Below are positions 25,501 through 34,199 of a stretch of DNA of 64,000 nt, one piece after another. The DNA is from Amphiura filiformis (lineage: Eukaryota > Echinodermata > Ophiuroidea > Amphilepidida > Amphiuridae). The stretch spans positions 38,400,965 to 38,464,964 of the forward strand of contig NC_092628.1 in NCBI RefSeq assembly GCF_039555335.1, read 5' to 3'. Numbering within the stretch: position 1 is the first letter of the stretch; the number at the start of each line of letters is the position of its first letter. The position numbers and the translations under genes were made by a program. A model generated the notes under the pieces. It saw only the letters and a program-made list of their open reading frames with translations. It did no database searches and was not told where the DNA came from.

Positions 25501-28500
25501 GGGCGCCGCCAGCGGTTTGCGATGTAATCGTGATGTATCATGGGAAAAGGTCGACATCTAAGTCCGCGCAATAGAGGGTATGCAATACTACGTCACTCAT
25601 GACAGAGTCATCCTCATTTAAATAAAGTTCTGTCCTCCGTAAGGTACCACAGGGCAATTCGCATGATAATACAATAAAACAGAGAATAGGTATGAATGGT
25701 TGTGGAATCGATCTAGAGACCTGTCCCTCTGTCATCTTAAGCTACCTTAGAACTGTCCTCCAACATGTCTGCCATTTCAATTGTTATACCGTTCCGGTTG
25801 GTTTATTGCATAGGGTCTATACGAATATTACCATGCTATTACATAGGAACACGTTCCAATATTTTTAGTTTGTCAATATAACGGTATTACACGCAAATCG
25901 ATAGAGAAAAAATTAATTGTGCACATTTCAAATCACATTATTAAGTATTATTGAGTATCGATTCGCGTGTAACACCTTTATTTTGACAAACTAAAAAAAT
26001 ATTGTCACGTGTTCCTATGTAATAGCATGATAATATTCGTATTGCGCGGACTTGGATGTCGACCTTTTTCCATGATACATCACGATTACATCGCAAACCG
26101 CTGGCGGCGCCCTTATTGTGAATAGCGAGAATTCAAAAATTGTATTAATTTATTGCAATTGTAATTAATCCCATTACATCATCACTTCGACTGCGAAGTC
26201 AAATCGTTTCAAATCGCAACCAATTGACGTCCTGAAGGCAACTTTTGTGATACACTCAGAGAACGCTGGTAATAGCAATTATGAATGCTATTTTAATCGG
26301 ACCTGCGAAACTACAATATTTCACCGACCCAATGATCTGAGAACCTACAAGATTTCAAGCTCACCTTGTTTAGATTCTGAGAGATGTTTGATGACGAAAT
26401 CCTTCGCAGATCTGACGGCGCCATCAGATGTGACGTCACATGGAATAGCCACTAAACGTTTGCTCGATTTAGCTACAAGTCGAAGAGCATCTTCATCATC
26501 TATACATTATATAATTGGAAGTTCTGATGATAAAATTGGCTTATTTACCTTGTTTTTTTCTTTTTACAGTGTTATAAACATTATTTCTTAAGACATGTGT
26601 AAACAATCTATCTTTTTGGTAAAACCGTACATCGTCTGAGTTTGAAGAGAAAATATTGATGGAAGTCTTGAGAAAGTACAGTGACATAGCGTGACAGTGG
26701 CACAGGGGCTATCAGAGTTCAAATTTTGCAAACTTAATACAATGCCACCTCCTCCCTAATCAGACCCAGTTCAACCCTGGCCCTAAATCAGTCTTGATTC
26801 AACAAGGTCTCTCTAATGTTCAGTCAATATCGCGCTGAACCCATATTCGATATTTATCTCTATATCGCATTGAATATACGGCATAGATAGCGCACTCTGT
26901 TATTATTGACTATATTTTTAGATATTTATTCAAAACGTTTAAACGCCATGAGGCCCATTCTCCGTTAAAGCGTCCAAGTTTGGTCTCAGGAATGACAAAA
27001 TGCCAACCACAAAGAATTCATAAAATTCGTTCAGAATCGTAAACTTTAATAGTTTAAGAACACAAAACAGTGCATGGGTGATTTTTCAACAATACTTCAT
27101 TTTTAAGCAATATTACTTATATTACGTATTGGGGGTAACGTATCAGTGGTAACGTATCTGTGAAACCCTTTCCCATCTTTGTCTTAATCGTGCAAGTGTA
27201 AAAACTGATCGACTTAATACCCATACTTGATCAGTCATCACCCAATGTACTAAAGTCTGGTATGGTATTTGGCTTTATTTATCACAGCGTTTTTTTTGAG
27301 GGGAGTATAATTTAGGTAACGTATCTGTGAAGGCATGAACGTAACGTCAGGACTTTTTGCCATTAATAGACCTGATTTTTTAAACTTTGAAATCATTATG
27401 TTTTGTTCCATATATATAATATAACTATGGAGCCTGCTTGATCCATCACATATGAGAACATTCATCTAGCCAATTATTTTCACAGATTGTTATCCATTAG
27501 AAATATGGTAACGTATCTGTGAACAATATTGGCGACATAGTCTGAAAGACCTGTTGGAAAAATTTAATAATCTGTGTTGTGATGATTTATACTTTATAAT
27601 TAGGGCATGATACCAGCTAATGAAAAGTACCTATAATCCATTATATGCGCGCATGTTTAGAGAGCAGGGACATCATTATACTGAACACACCTTGGCTGGC
27701 GACATGGAGGAAAACAGTAGACATGCATAATCAGCTCTATTGTTTTATTCTTTCTAGGTATGTTACAACCTCTAGCCTCACACATTTTAAAAAGCAACTC
27801 CTAAGTATAAGTTATATTAATAAAAGTTATTTCTTTCTGACGAAACAAGTCTGAATACGACTTGCAACTATGGGCGACACATATTTGGCATTTTGGACAC
27901 TTTATCGGAGAATGTGCCATGAAATATAAAAACTAATATTTTTGTAAGTTACATAACATTTAAAGGCCGTTGCGTTAAGGTTACTCAAGATTTTAACATT
28001 AGGGTTATTTTTAGAGACAGCCCATCACCCTTAAGGTTACTCATTGCTTACATGCACTGCAGGTCCCTCATATTGGGGTCCCACTTGGTCGTCGTATGTG
28101 AGTCCCCGCCCATGGCCTGCCGGCCTTGCGGTCTTGATGTTTTTTGTTGATACTGGGCCCAGTTTTAGCGGGGATTGAATATGGTCCTGTCCTCTATCGG
28201 GGCTAGATATCCATATTTCGCGGTTAGTGGTTCTTTGTAGCCATGCGGAGCAAACTGGTTGATTATCCACATCTAGCGGTTAGTGGTTCTTGAGCTAACT
28301 CCCCGTAGCAACCCACAACCCCTGAACCCTATAGTCCAGCTATGGTGCGGGAACCGCGCTAGGCATCAACACTGGACGCTTTTTATGCCGTATATTCAGT
28401 TCAGACTGAACATTACAGAGATCAGGTCACCCGACGGTCCGCACTCATATCACGCATGCATGCATGATGTGTACGAACCAATAAGGTTTGCTATAAACGT

Positions 28501-28867
28501 GGACTGTATTGTTCTAACTACCTCTTGTAATTGTTTAATTATGAAAAAAGCATCATGTATAGATATACTTACCCGGTGCAAGACATCCAGCAAACACCCT
28601 GAAGCCCAACTTGTCTAGTCTATGGGCTAGCCCATGGCCAAAACCAGTGTCACAACCTGTAATAAACACAGCCCGACCCTGGGGGTTTACCCGTCCATAT
28701 GGTATTAATTTTGCTGCTACATAGACTCCAGCGCTTGCAAAACACAATGCGATAAAATACGACCCAATGCTGTGCTCAACTAAAATGACCAAGTAGGCCA
28801 AAAGGAACAACAAACTTGAACTGGCGAAATAAGTAATAGGACCGACAGCGGGACTAATAGCCATCAT
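13175..28867 (-). CDS. Short-chain dehydrogenase/reductase, SDR9C (BDH1/HSD17B2-like), copy 1
   Basis: Five exons (28867-28573, 26499-26365, 14792-14640, 14206-14073, 13558-13175) join in phase to 366 codons, all with GT..AG borders. Residues 12-55 hold two hydrophobic segments, as in membrane-anchored SDR9C enzymes. TGCDTGFG at 70-77 is the NAD(P)-binding TGxxxGxG loop, CDVT at 119-122 holds the adenine-contacting Asp, NNAG is at 150-153, Asn175 sits in DVNVKG, and Ser202, Tyr215 and Lys219 complete the catalytic tetrad. IEPG at 243-246 follows. Length and the wording FAGCLAP, SFLP-like AFLPIIRR and YCMTK are closest to D-beta-hydroxybutyrate dehydrogenase 1 and 17-beta-HSD type 2. It should be an NAD(H)-dependent oxidoreductase on mitochondrial or ER membrane; the substrate cannot be told. 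A tandem paralogue lies upstream at 34908-40372. Intron 2 is about 11.6 kb, mostly repeats. Confidence 0.88.
13683..14030. mobile_element. 348-bp MITE in SDR copy 1 intron 4, TTA target
   Basis: TTA at 13680-13682 and 14031-14033 flanks TIRs starting TGCTGGTTTCATA. The subterminal parts are full of gccgct/agcggc repeats. The homologous intron of copy 2 reads cta TTA ctgtg without the element, an empty site, so it inserted after the gene duplication. A 3-bp TTA target points to PIF/Harbinger mobilisation. Confidence 0.8.
14073..14206 (-). CDS. SDR copy 1, exon 4
   Basis: A 134-bp exon, residues 195-239, carrying the catalytic Ser (NVGS) and the YCMTK active-site motif. Acceptor aaacatag, donor GTAAGA, leaving at phase 0. 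Confidence 0.9.
14640..14792 (-). CDS. SDR copy 1, exon 3
   Basis: A 153-bp exon, residues 144-195: [14 protein letters not shown]... with NNAG and the DVNVKG helix Asn. Acceptor ctgtgctag with a pyrimidine tract, donor GTACCG; phase 1 in and out. This is the exon interrupted by a MITE in copy 2. Confidence 0.88.
15318..15396 (-). repeat. tRNA-like sequence (Leu/Ser-type), degenerate
   Basis: Minus strand reads an A box (TGGCCGAGTGGTCTAAGG) and a B box (GAGTTCGAACCCCG) at tRNA spacing, but the acceptor stem barely pairs and the anticodon stem is poor. Better seen as a tRNA pseudogene or SINE head than as a working gene. Confidence 0.5.
15800..16060. repeat. Dispersed repeat, also at 34340-34640 and 45190-45420
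   Basis: Shared blocks include gtttgctttggttaagtcctg, caacaatgaacaatgagag and ccagcaatgtgg. Three diverged copies lie in this window, the one at 34340-34640 in inverse orientation. No coding content; family unknown. Confidence 0.5.
16170..16250 (-). repeat. tRNA-like sequence, degenerate
   Basis: Minus strand shows TGGCTTAGTGGTT (A box) and GAGATCGATTCCCACC (B box) at tRNA spacing; no proper anticodon stem. tRNA pseudogene or SINE head. Confidence 0.45.
16522..16593 (+). pseudogene. tRNA-Thr(GGU)-like pseudogene
   Basis: 72 nt fold as a tRNA: acceptor GATGGCA pairs 6 of 7 with TGCCAGC, the D stem GCTC/GAGC is perfect, and the loop CTGGTAA places anticodon GGT with T33 and A37. The anticodon stem pairs only 3 of 5 and the T stem has a mismatch, so it is more likely a decayed tRNA or SINE head than a working gene. 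Confidence 0.5.
16636..16862 (+). repeat. Compound tetranucleotide microsatellite (TTCA)n (TCTA)n (TTTA)n
   Basis: About 90 bp of (TTCA)n passes into (TCTA)n, then alternating TCTA/TTTA, then (TTTA)n. The apparent open frames of repeated FIHSFIHS and LSIYLSIY here are products of the repeat, not a gene. Confidence 0.95.
17262..17500. repeat. Harbinger-like terminal/subterminal repeat, copy 1
   Basis: About 240 bp reading gtcggacttaaa... through gggctgtcggatataac, repeated directly at 17785-18025. It is dense in short palindromic motifs (cggatata, accggtaat) and carries a gttcacac / gtgtgaac end typical of PIF/Harbinger-group termini. Followed by a TATA-like tataaatag at 17587 ahead of the Myb-like exon. 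Confidence 0.55.
17626..17712 (+). pseudogene. Start of a Harbinger Myb/SANT-like gene, truncated
   Basis: ATG at 17626 opens [20 protein letters not shown] then LALLTIS and a stop. The NW..KETLALL core matches the first helix of Myb/SANT-like domains of Harbinger accessory proteins. The second direct repeat is followed by a shorter relic of the same start (ATGGCTGCAGCTGC near 18068). Confidence 0.5.
17785..18025. repeat. Harbinger-like terminal/subterminal repeat, copy 2
   Basis: Direct, roughly 90% similar copy of 17262-17500, with an A-rich interruption near 17865. Having two direct copies on either side of the truncated Myb-like exon suggests one element inserted into, or duplicated beside, another. 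Confidence 0.5.
18107..18473. mobile_element. 367-bp MITE, CAGGCCTTGCCGTTT TIRs
   Basis: Inverted ends CAGGCCTTGCCGTTT with a 6-bp direct repeat GGGATG outside (18101-18106, 18474-18479). The interior repeats gcgagtgg/cgctcgcc-type motifs. The CAGG start resembles hAT ends but the target duplication seen is 6 bp, not 8. It splits the Harbinger-like relic. Confidence 0.65.
18640..18930 (+). pseudogene. Myb/SANT-like DNA-binding domain relic (Harbinger type)
   Basis: Readable pieces: [40 protein letters not shown] and [21 protein letters not shown] followed by [10 protein letters not shown]. This is the three-helix trihelix/Myb domain of Harbinger-linked proteins. Frame changes separate the pieces and homopolymer G runs (18771-18782, 18920-18930) add noise. 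Dead copy. Confidence 0.6.
19446..19549 (+). repeat. (AAT)n microsatellite
   Basis: About 104 bp of nearly pure trinucleotide repeat with a single C interruption. The poly-Tyr frame on the minus strand is spurious. Confidence 0.95.
19790..20018. mobile_element. 229-bp MITE with about 50-bp TIRs
   Basis: TACGCTGGCGAAGTTACGT and gattaattaccatagcaata at the left are repeated as reverse complement at the right. The left arm and interior (ctacaagcaggttgc, tgtctgcaat) recur at 25288-25430, a one-armed copy. Confidence 0.6.
20161..22783. mobile_element. 2.6-kb element with 62-bp near-identical TIRs
   Basis: The 62 bp from 20161 (GGTGCGCTTCAGACTCC...) match the reverse complement of 22722-22783 with about two mismatches. 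The TIR contains an imperfect palindrome of TTGTACGTGCAA and TTGTATGTACAA, and a third such half lies at 20229-20242. Outside, a 22-bp direct repeat (TGAGCTCAATGATCTGAAAT plus TA) stands at 20139-20160 and 22787-22808, three bases away from the right end. The interior is AT-rich with no coding frame, so non-autonomous if mobile. Superfamily unknown. Confidence 0.5.
20508..20640 (+). repeat. Low-complexity (TTTA)n / (TTGA)n tract
   Basis: Tetranucleotide-rich tract, tttatttatttat then gattgattgattgatt, inside the 2.6-kb element. Confidence 0.85.
22949..23201. mobile_element. 253-bp MITE, TGTGATGCGATCAAGC family, copy 1
   Basis: TIRs of about 25 bp or more (TGTGATGCGATCAAGCAAAA and tcagtcgg/ccgactga). 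Two related copies lie at 42111-42337 and 45580-45813; their interiors align (gccaaacaaaggaaata, tttggaactggttgttca). Confidence 0.75.
23440..24240 (+). repeat. Minisatellite of about 110-120 bp units with TGACC arrays
   Basis: About seven diverged units. Each repeats catgcccatacgacagtttt, a run of TGACC words spaced about 10 bp apart, and in the first half ctctaaatgttgactgtaccc, in the second half gacagaactacacccacc. It lies in SDR copy 1 intron 2 and has no counterpart in copy 2. Confidence 0.85.
24463..24672 (+). repeat. 105-bp tandem duplication
   Basis: Two copies of the unit starting ctggtgcaccg (24463 and 24568), about 96% alike. SDR copy 2 has a single diverged unit near 36890-36950. 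The 105-bp period equals 35 codons, which is why two frames stay open here; no other sign of coding. Confidence 0.8.
25478..26132. mobile_element. Nested inverted-repeat element, 655 bp
   Basis: Outer arms of about 90 bp (25478-25567 and 26040-26132; aattctcgctattcacaata against its inverse) and a second inner pair (25828-25910 against 25950-26045; cacgttcc...tttgtca). The part 25600-25800 is unpaired. It looks like one foldback inserted in another. Located in SDR copy 1 intron 2. Confidence 0.6.
26365..26499 (-). CDS. SDR copy 1, exon 2
   Basis: A 135-bp exon encoding residues 99-143, [20 protein letters not shown] then CDVTSDGAV, the second Rossmann beta strand with its acidic residue. Acceptor ...tatag before 26499, donor GTGAGC after 26365, phase 1 on both sides. 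The long open frame on the plus strand over this exon is only its shadow; the same shadow occurs at the copy 2 exon. Confidence 0.88.
27134..27523 (+). repeat. Short motif GGTAACGTATCTGTGAA repeated
   Basis: Exact copies at 27149-27165, 27315-27331 and 27507-27523, a variant (GGTAACGTATCAGTGG) at 27134-27149, and a degenerate inverse near 27480. Located in intron 1 of SDR copy 1. No known element recognised. Confidence 0.7.
28573..28867 (-). CDS. SDR copy 1, exon 1
   Basis: Encodes residues 1-98: membrane anchor and the first beta-alpha unit with [11 protein letters not shown] at 28867-28865 is followed by a second ATG; copy 2 keeps only the second, so the true start could be 28864. The exon ends CCGG before the donor GTAAGT (28572-28567), phase 1. 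Confidence 0.88.
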
Positions 28868-29255
28868 TCAAGTATTTATTTAATGATGTAGAAATATTAT
28901 TTTGCCTATCGTATATTACTTGCGTTGTTAAGTTGAACCCTGTACCTGATAATCATCTCACCAGTTTACCTTCTACGATGACGTCAACATAGCTCAACTA
29001 CCAATAACAGCGTTCCAGTCAGTTCGGACAGAGGTAAAAAGTTCAATGTTATTGTCTTCTGCTATGCCAATATTTTTCAATTAATTATTTTTGGTCTTCC
29101 CGCTGGTCTTTTTACTACTCGATTTGTTTCCCTTTAGTGCTTGTTTTGCTTGTGTTCCTTCGGATAGTCTCACAAAGTGTCCAAACCATTATAGTCTTCT
29201 TGTTTTGATTATTTAAGTTTTCTTGCAAAGTAGATTTAAACTGTCATTCAACACA
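28868..29255. other. 5' flank of SDR copy 1
   Basis: No gene. Segments here (gttgaaccctgta...tgataatcatct near 28930 and caataacagcgttccag near 29000) have diverged counterparts upstream of copy 2 (near 41000 and 42350), so the duplication includes upstream DNA and probably the promoter, which I cannot pinpoint. Confidence 0.5.
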
Positions 29256-29258
29256 AAC

Positions 29259-29320
29259 ATATATTGAGATAGGTACCTCAATATTTTGATGTGTACAACA
29301 CACATCCTCATCAGGAGGGC
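29259..29320 (-). ncRNA. Hammerhead-ribozyme-like motif at PLE 3' end
   Basis: On the minus strand CTGATGA (29314-29308) is followed, after one spare G, by a 7-bp stem GATGTGT/ACACATC (29306-29300, 29294-29288), AAAA in place of GAAA, then an 8-bp stem ATATTGAG/CTCAATAT with an 8-nt loop, and A at 29260 after U, giving an AUA cleavage triplet. Stem I is not evident. Hammerheads are known in PLE terminal repeats. The G to A change in the core probably makes this copy inactive. Confidence 0.55.
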
Positions 29321-30835
29321 TCCAATGATGAACTGATGGAGTTGAATGTCCTGCTTTCGACCTTTGATGTCCTTTCTATTTATCGGATTAGGGCATTATA
29401 TAATGAAGGGAGCTCAAGTCCTTGATCACGATTGAGCGCTGGAGTGTGTTTTCTGATTTGAAGGGCCTCCCGCACCAGGCGGGAGGTATACTCTGTCTTC
29501 ACGATTCAAACGATTTAAAACATTATCCCAGTCAATTTGGTGATTGGTATCCGTACTGTGTTCAGACACGGCGGATGGTGTCCTGCTGGAGGCAGTGGAC
29601 TTATGTTCTTTAAGTCTCTGTCCCAGTTGTCTTCCAGGCTGTCCGATGTAAGATTTTGTGCATTCGGTGCAGTTAATCTGGTATATGCAACCACAGCGTT
29701 TTTCAATTGGAACTGGGTCCTTAGGTGACACAAGGATTTTGCGAAGAGTCGTGTAGGGTTTAAAGCTAGTGGCTACCCCATATGTTTTGAATATACGCTG
29801 AAGTTTTTGCGAGATGCCGTCCAGAAAGGGTAGGGTGATGAAAGTCTTGTTGCTTGATTGAGGGAGGTCAGCTGTTGGTGCCGGAGGGTTGGGATTTTGA
29901 GTAGGGGTTTCTTTCGACTGGTGGAAAGGTCAAAAGCCCACAGGCGGTACCCACAATTGCCAAGCGCACCCTTGATATGTTCAATTTCCTTTTTCCTTTC
30001 TTCGGGATCGGTGACAGCGGTATTAGCTCTGTGAGTGAGAGTTCTTATGACACTAAGTTTATGAGAGATCGCATGATGAGAGTTGAAGTGAAGATATTGG
30101 TCGGTGTGTGTAGGTTTCAGGTAAATTGTGATGTCCAGTGAATCACTTTCTTTCCTTGTGATTTTTGTATCAAGAAAGGCAAGATGTCCGTTTGCTTCTG
30201 GCTCACACGTGAATTTGATATGCGGGTTTTGGGCGTTGGAAGAAAGATTCTGCCTCTGCTTTACGTAGTATCACAAATGTGTCATCCACATACCGTAACC
30301 AGATCTTAGGTTTAATAGTGGAGTTTTTAAGCGTTTCAGTTTCAAAATACTACATGAACAGGGTTGTGATAACTGGGCTCACAGAGTTCCCCATAGTGCA
30401 ACCCTCCCATTGTTGATAAAACTCTCCTTGGGCTACAAAATAGGCACTGTTGAGTTGTAATAGTTCAATTACCTGATCAGCGGAAAGATCTGTTTTACTT
30501 TTCCAGGAAGAATCCCTCTTGAGTAAATCTGAAACTACTTTGACAGCGTTGTTAAACTAGAATGCACGTAAACAAAGAGGACACATCATAGGATACAAGG
30601 ATTTCATCTGATTCAATACGAAGATCCTTGATGGGTGTAACAAAGTCTTCAGTATTTTTGATGTGATGATCTGATTTCCCTATAACTGCAGACAAAATAT
30701 TTGCTAGTAACTTGCCAGATTCGTAGTGGATCGAATTAATGCTAGAAACGATTGATCGCAATGGGGATCCCTCCTTTTTTGGAAGTCCATAGAATTGGGG
30801 CACACAACAGGCGGTAGGGTAAAGCTTATTATATT
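29262..30835 (-). mobile_element. Penelope-like element, 5'-truncated and broken
   Basis: Minus strand reads the PLE reverse transcriptase (YGLPKKEGSPLRSIVSS, VSYDVSSLF, GCTMGNSVSPV, WLRYVDDTFVIL, THTDQYLHFNSHHAISHKLS) and then a GIY-YIG endonuclease with CGCIYQINCTECTKSYIG and GQRLKEHK, in the order normal for canonical PLEs. It is broken in several places and lacks the N-terminal part. A hammerhead-like motif stands at its 3' end. Located upstream of SDR copy 1, same strand. Confidence 0.85.
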
Positions 30836-30839
30836 GCTT

Positions 30840-31765
30840 TTCACTAAGTCTAAGTTAAGTTTTAAATTTTCTTGTTTAGTTTTATCATTATCAATAGATT
30901 TATCATTATTTACAATATCAATCTGCACTGATCAGACATAAGGTGTTTAGTTCCCGGCATAAACTATTGATTATTTGAGTGGGTAAAGAAAATCACACAA
31001 TATTGACTACGATGTTAGAGTAAAGCACCAATGAATCAAACATTGGGAATGTCTGACTGAGGTCACAGATTGCAGCGACGTGGCTGAGATATCGCGTGGG
31101 ACAGTATTTTAAGATTGCGATTGGTATACTTGATTATTAATCTTGGTTAATTAACATCTCTTTTAAATGCTGATAAATCGTGGTTTGATGCACATCTATC
31201 ATGTCTATAGTGTTTGAATTCAATATTTTTAGAATTCTATCATGCAGAATGAGTAATGAAGCAAAATTTGACACCTCCAGATTTAACTATATTTTACCCG
31301 AGCTCGGCACTATAGATGCTAAAATGCCACGTACAAACTTGAAGTTTACACACAATAAATCAATAAATTAACTGTTACATTTATTTTATAACAAAATGGT
31401 ATACTACGGGAAGCCTATCATTTAACTGCTATTTAAATGCGCATTTAATCCACCATAGAATCCGAGTCAAGCTCTATCTGTAGATATTATTAGCGCCCTC
31501 TAGCAAGTTCACGGCATCATTTTAATAACAACATACAATTCAAATAAAAATTGGACACATGCTAATGAGCAATTGTCGTTTCCTGATTTATATTACCTTT
31601 CCTGGAAGTTTAGTACACGCTCTCGTCATGCTCGTGGAAAAATTGAGTTAGCTTGAAATTCTCCTGAACAAGGAACTTACTGCTAATTATCTTGCAATCC
31701 CTTGTTTTAATAAGATTTAATCAAATGTAATACAATTTAATTTCAACCAGCCTAATCATGAAGCT
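30840..31765. other. Intergenic DNA
   Basis: AT-rich non-coding sequence between the Penelope-like element and the large inverted repeat. I see no gene, tandem repeat or TIR pair. Confidence 0.4.
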
Positions 31766-32508
31766 CCCATGGCCAAGTGGTTAACAGTACGACGGCAACT
31801 TCGTGACCTCTTTTGTTCGACAGAAAATTTATACGGGTTGGTGAACACGAGTTACGTAACGCAATGTTGAAATTTTAGCCGGCAAACACGTTATATCAAA
31901 ATAGCTCCAGAAATGGAAGACACGGGTCGTATATTGCTCCATTTATGTACCCTAACCACAGATAAGATATCAAACATTGTGTAAAGCTAAAGCAACAAAT
32001 AACTTGTAAAAGTTGAATTAATTGGACAATAAAGAAGCTTGAACATGTCCAAAGTAGCTCGGAAAATGAGAAAAATTGCATGTCACGAACACAAAAATGT
32101 GCATATCATCAAGCAAGAAAAAGCGCCGGAATCAAATGGGTGTCATGTTATAGAATAACTAAAGTGAGCTTGCCTGAAAATTTCATCAATTTTGGTTGGG
32201 GTATATTCCGAGTCGTATATTGAACATGTTGAAATGTTTATCTTTGTGCGTGACTACTGTCACGCGATATATTGTAAGGCCGATGCCCGGGGCCGATGTT
32301 TTTCCTGCAAAGAAACTTGCATTGTCAATTGTTCATTGTTGGTTATTTACCTTGAAAGTAATACTCCCAACGTTTAAACAATTTTAAAGTCAGCATAAAG
32401 GTTTGTGTTACATTATTTGGACGGTGTTAATTCATTCCAGAAATAGAATATACGAGTGAGCCATGATTGGGCATAACATTGCTATTATAACCGTAACTAT
32501 CAAATCAC

Positions 32509-32587
32509 CGGTATGGCTTGGTGGTAAATACCGGGGGTAAATTAAATATTTGGAAGTTCGATCTTGGTTCGAACCCCGCTAGCACCT
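32509..32587 (+). repeat. tRNA-like sequence
   Basis: TATGGCTTGGTGGTAA (A-box-like) and CTTGGTTCGAACCCCGC (B box) at roughly tRNA spacing with an enlarged anticodon region. tRNA pseudogene or SINE head. Confidence 0.4.
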
Positions 32588-33337
32588 CTCTTTGATTTTT
32601 GATTTTATTTTAACTAATTTTTTTTAAATCCTAGTTTTCATATTTTTTATTAAATTTGAAGTTTTGTAATTCCAAAAATTATAACAATATTTATAATATT
32701 AATAAATAACTGTCAGGAAGGTTTTCACATTAGGCCTACATTTGAAGCAGGAGTAGCGAGATAAAAATGAAAGAAAACACCTAATATCTTGACCGGTTAA
32801 GTGTGGTGTTCTATAATGGGGGATTAAATAAGACATCAAAGCTCTATCTGGAAAACGAACTTCTGCTGATTCATATGTGTAATCCGAGGTGTAAGTTGGA
32901 CATTGTGTAAAAATGACAAATATGCCAAAATATTAGTTTTGAAATTCGTGCATCTCGTGATTTAATATGAATGCATAAAAGCTCATAAAATTATGTTGTC
33001 GATAGGGGAGGGGTCTAGTCCAATTAAAAAATCGTGAAAATCTGTGTTGATGTTCCTTTATTTGATAGGCGTATATATAATCTTGAACTAAAAATTACTT
33101 AAGTTTGACATGCTTTATTTGAAATTATTTCATGAAAGCTACTGAACTTAAATGCAATTTAAAAAAAAGATCAAATCGAATGTAGGATTAGGCCTAAATA
33201 TAAAATACTTAGCAACAAGAAATAAATCATGAAAAAGGTGGGCCTTCAAGCTGCATTCATTAGGCCTATATTATTAAAGACAAAAGGAGAGAAAAAAAAA
33301 GAAAGAAAAACGAACTGAAAAATTCTAAGAATAACAT

Positions 33338-33408
33338 GATGGGAATCGAACTCTCAACCTTCCGCACTGCAGACCTTCGCTCTGTCCACTAAGCCATCGC
33401 ATCTTGTT
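33338..33408 (-). repeat. tRNA-like sequence
   Basis: Minus strand: GATGGCTTAGTGGACAGAGC (D arm) and GAGAGTTCGATTCCCATC (T arm). The loop would place anticodon GCA, but stems are poorly paired. tRNA pseudogene or SINE head. Confidence 0.45.
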
Positions 33409-34123
33409 CTTGCAACGGGTATTATTTTGCTATCTTATTTCTCGTTCAACATGTTCAAGTATCTCACTCATCAACAGTCTTTTTAAAACTGCGTGTACTT
33501 CAGTTAAATGAGATGATACTACCTTCTTTGACGACTACAATATTTTGTTACACAATAGAGTATTTTGCAGTAATAAAATATATAACAATAGACGTTTTTA
33601 ATTGCTATATTGATCAATATAACATGCATAATAGACAGCGCCGGCTGAGATCCATTTCGTGAAGCATCGTGACACTTGCAACGTGCGCTTACGACACGAG
33701 AGCTCAAAGAACACAACTTTTCAACCTACGACTAGGTTGTTCCACCGCTCATTTTCGCTGAAAATTTAATACAAGCTCTGGTTAATTAATGTTTATCATA
33801 ACAGAAAAGCATTAGACCGGCGTTTCCTCCAAGCTGTAGATATAACCATTTTAGTGATCGTGACATGCATTTTCTCTCATTTTTTAGGCTACTTCGCGCA
33901 CCAAAAGCATTCATTTTTTCCACAATAATTCAACTTTTACACGTTATTCTTTGCCTTATACTCATGTTTCATATCTTATCTATGGGCTCAATATGGAAAG
34001 GAAGGGAGGAACGACTCGTGTATTTCATTTTTTTGATGTTTTCTGAAAACCCGTATTTGCCACCTGATTTTCAACATTGCGTTACGTAACAGCAGAGGTC
34101 ACGCCGGTAAAAATTACCGGAAG

Positions 34124-34199
34124 TGAGCTAAGTTGCTGTCGTACTGTTAAGGCACAGTTATTGTAAACCTGAGGTACTAGGTTCGATTCCCGGGCGGGA
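34124..34199 (+). repeat. tRNA-like sequence overlapping the inverted-repeat end
   Basis: TGTCGTACTGTTAAGGCAC (D-arm-like), loop ATTGTAA giving anticodon TGT, and TAGGTTCGATTCCCGG (T arm). Its 5' half is shared with the arm of the large inverted repeat. Not a convincing functional tRNA. Confidence 0.45.

Larger units (their letters stand above)
31781..34150. repeat. Large inverted repeat, arms about 300 bp, span 2.4 kb
   Basis: 31781-32100 and 33850-34150 are inverted, diverged copies (ttaacagtacgac / gtcgtactgttaa, gttacgtaacgcaatgttga, aagttgaatt...). The middle 1.7 kb holds two tRNA-like sequences and no coding frame. Either a long-TIR element or two opposed copies of one repeat. Both outer ends run into tRNA-like sequences (near 31763 and 34124). 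Confidence 0.6.

Noticed and set aside
26247-26591. Open frame on the plus strand, conserved at 38255-38530
   Set aside because: It is the antisense shadow of SDR exon 2 in both paralogues; the minus-strand reading has splice sites and the CDVT motif.
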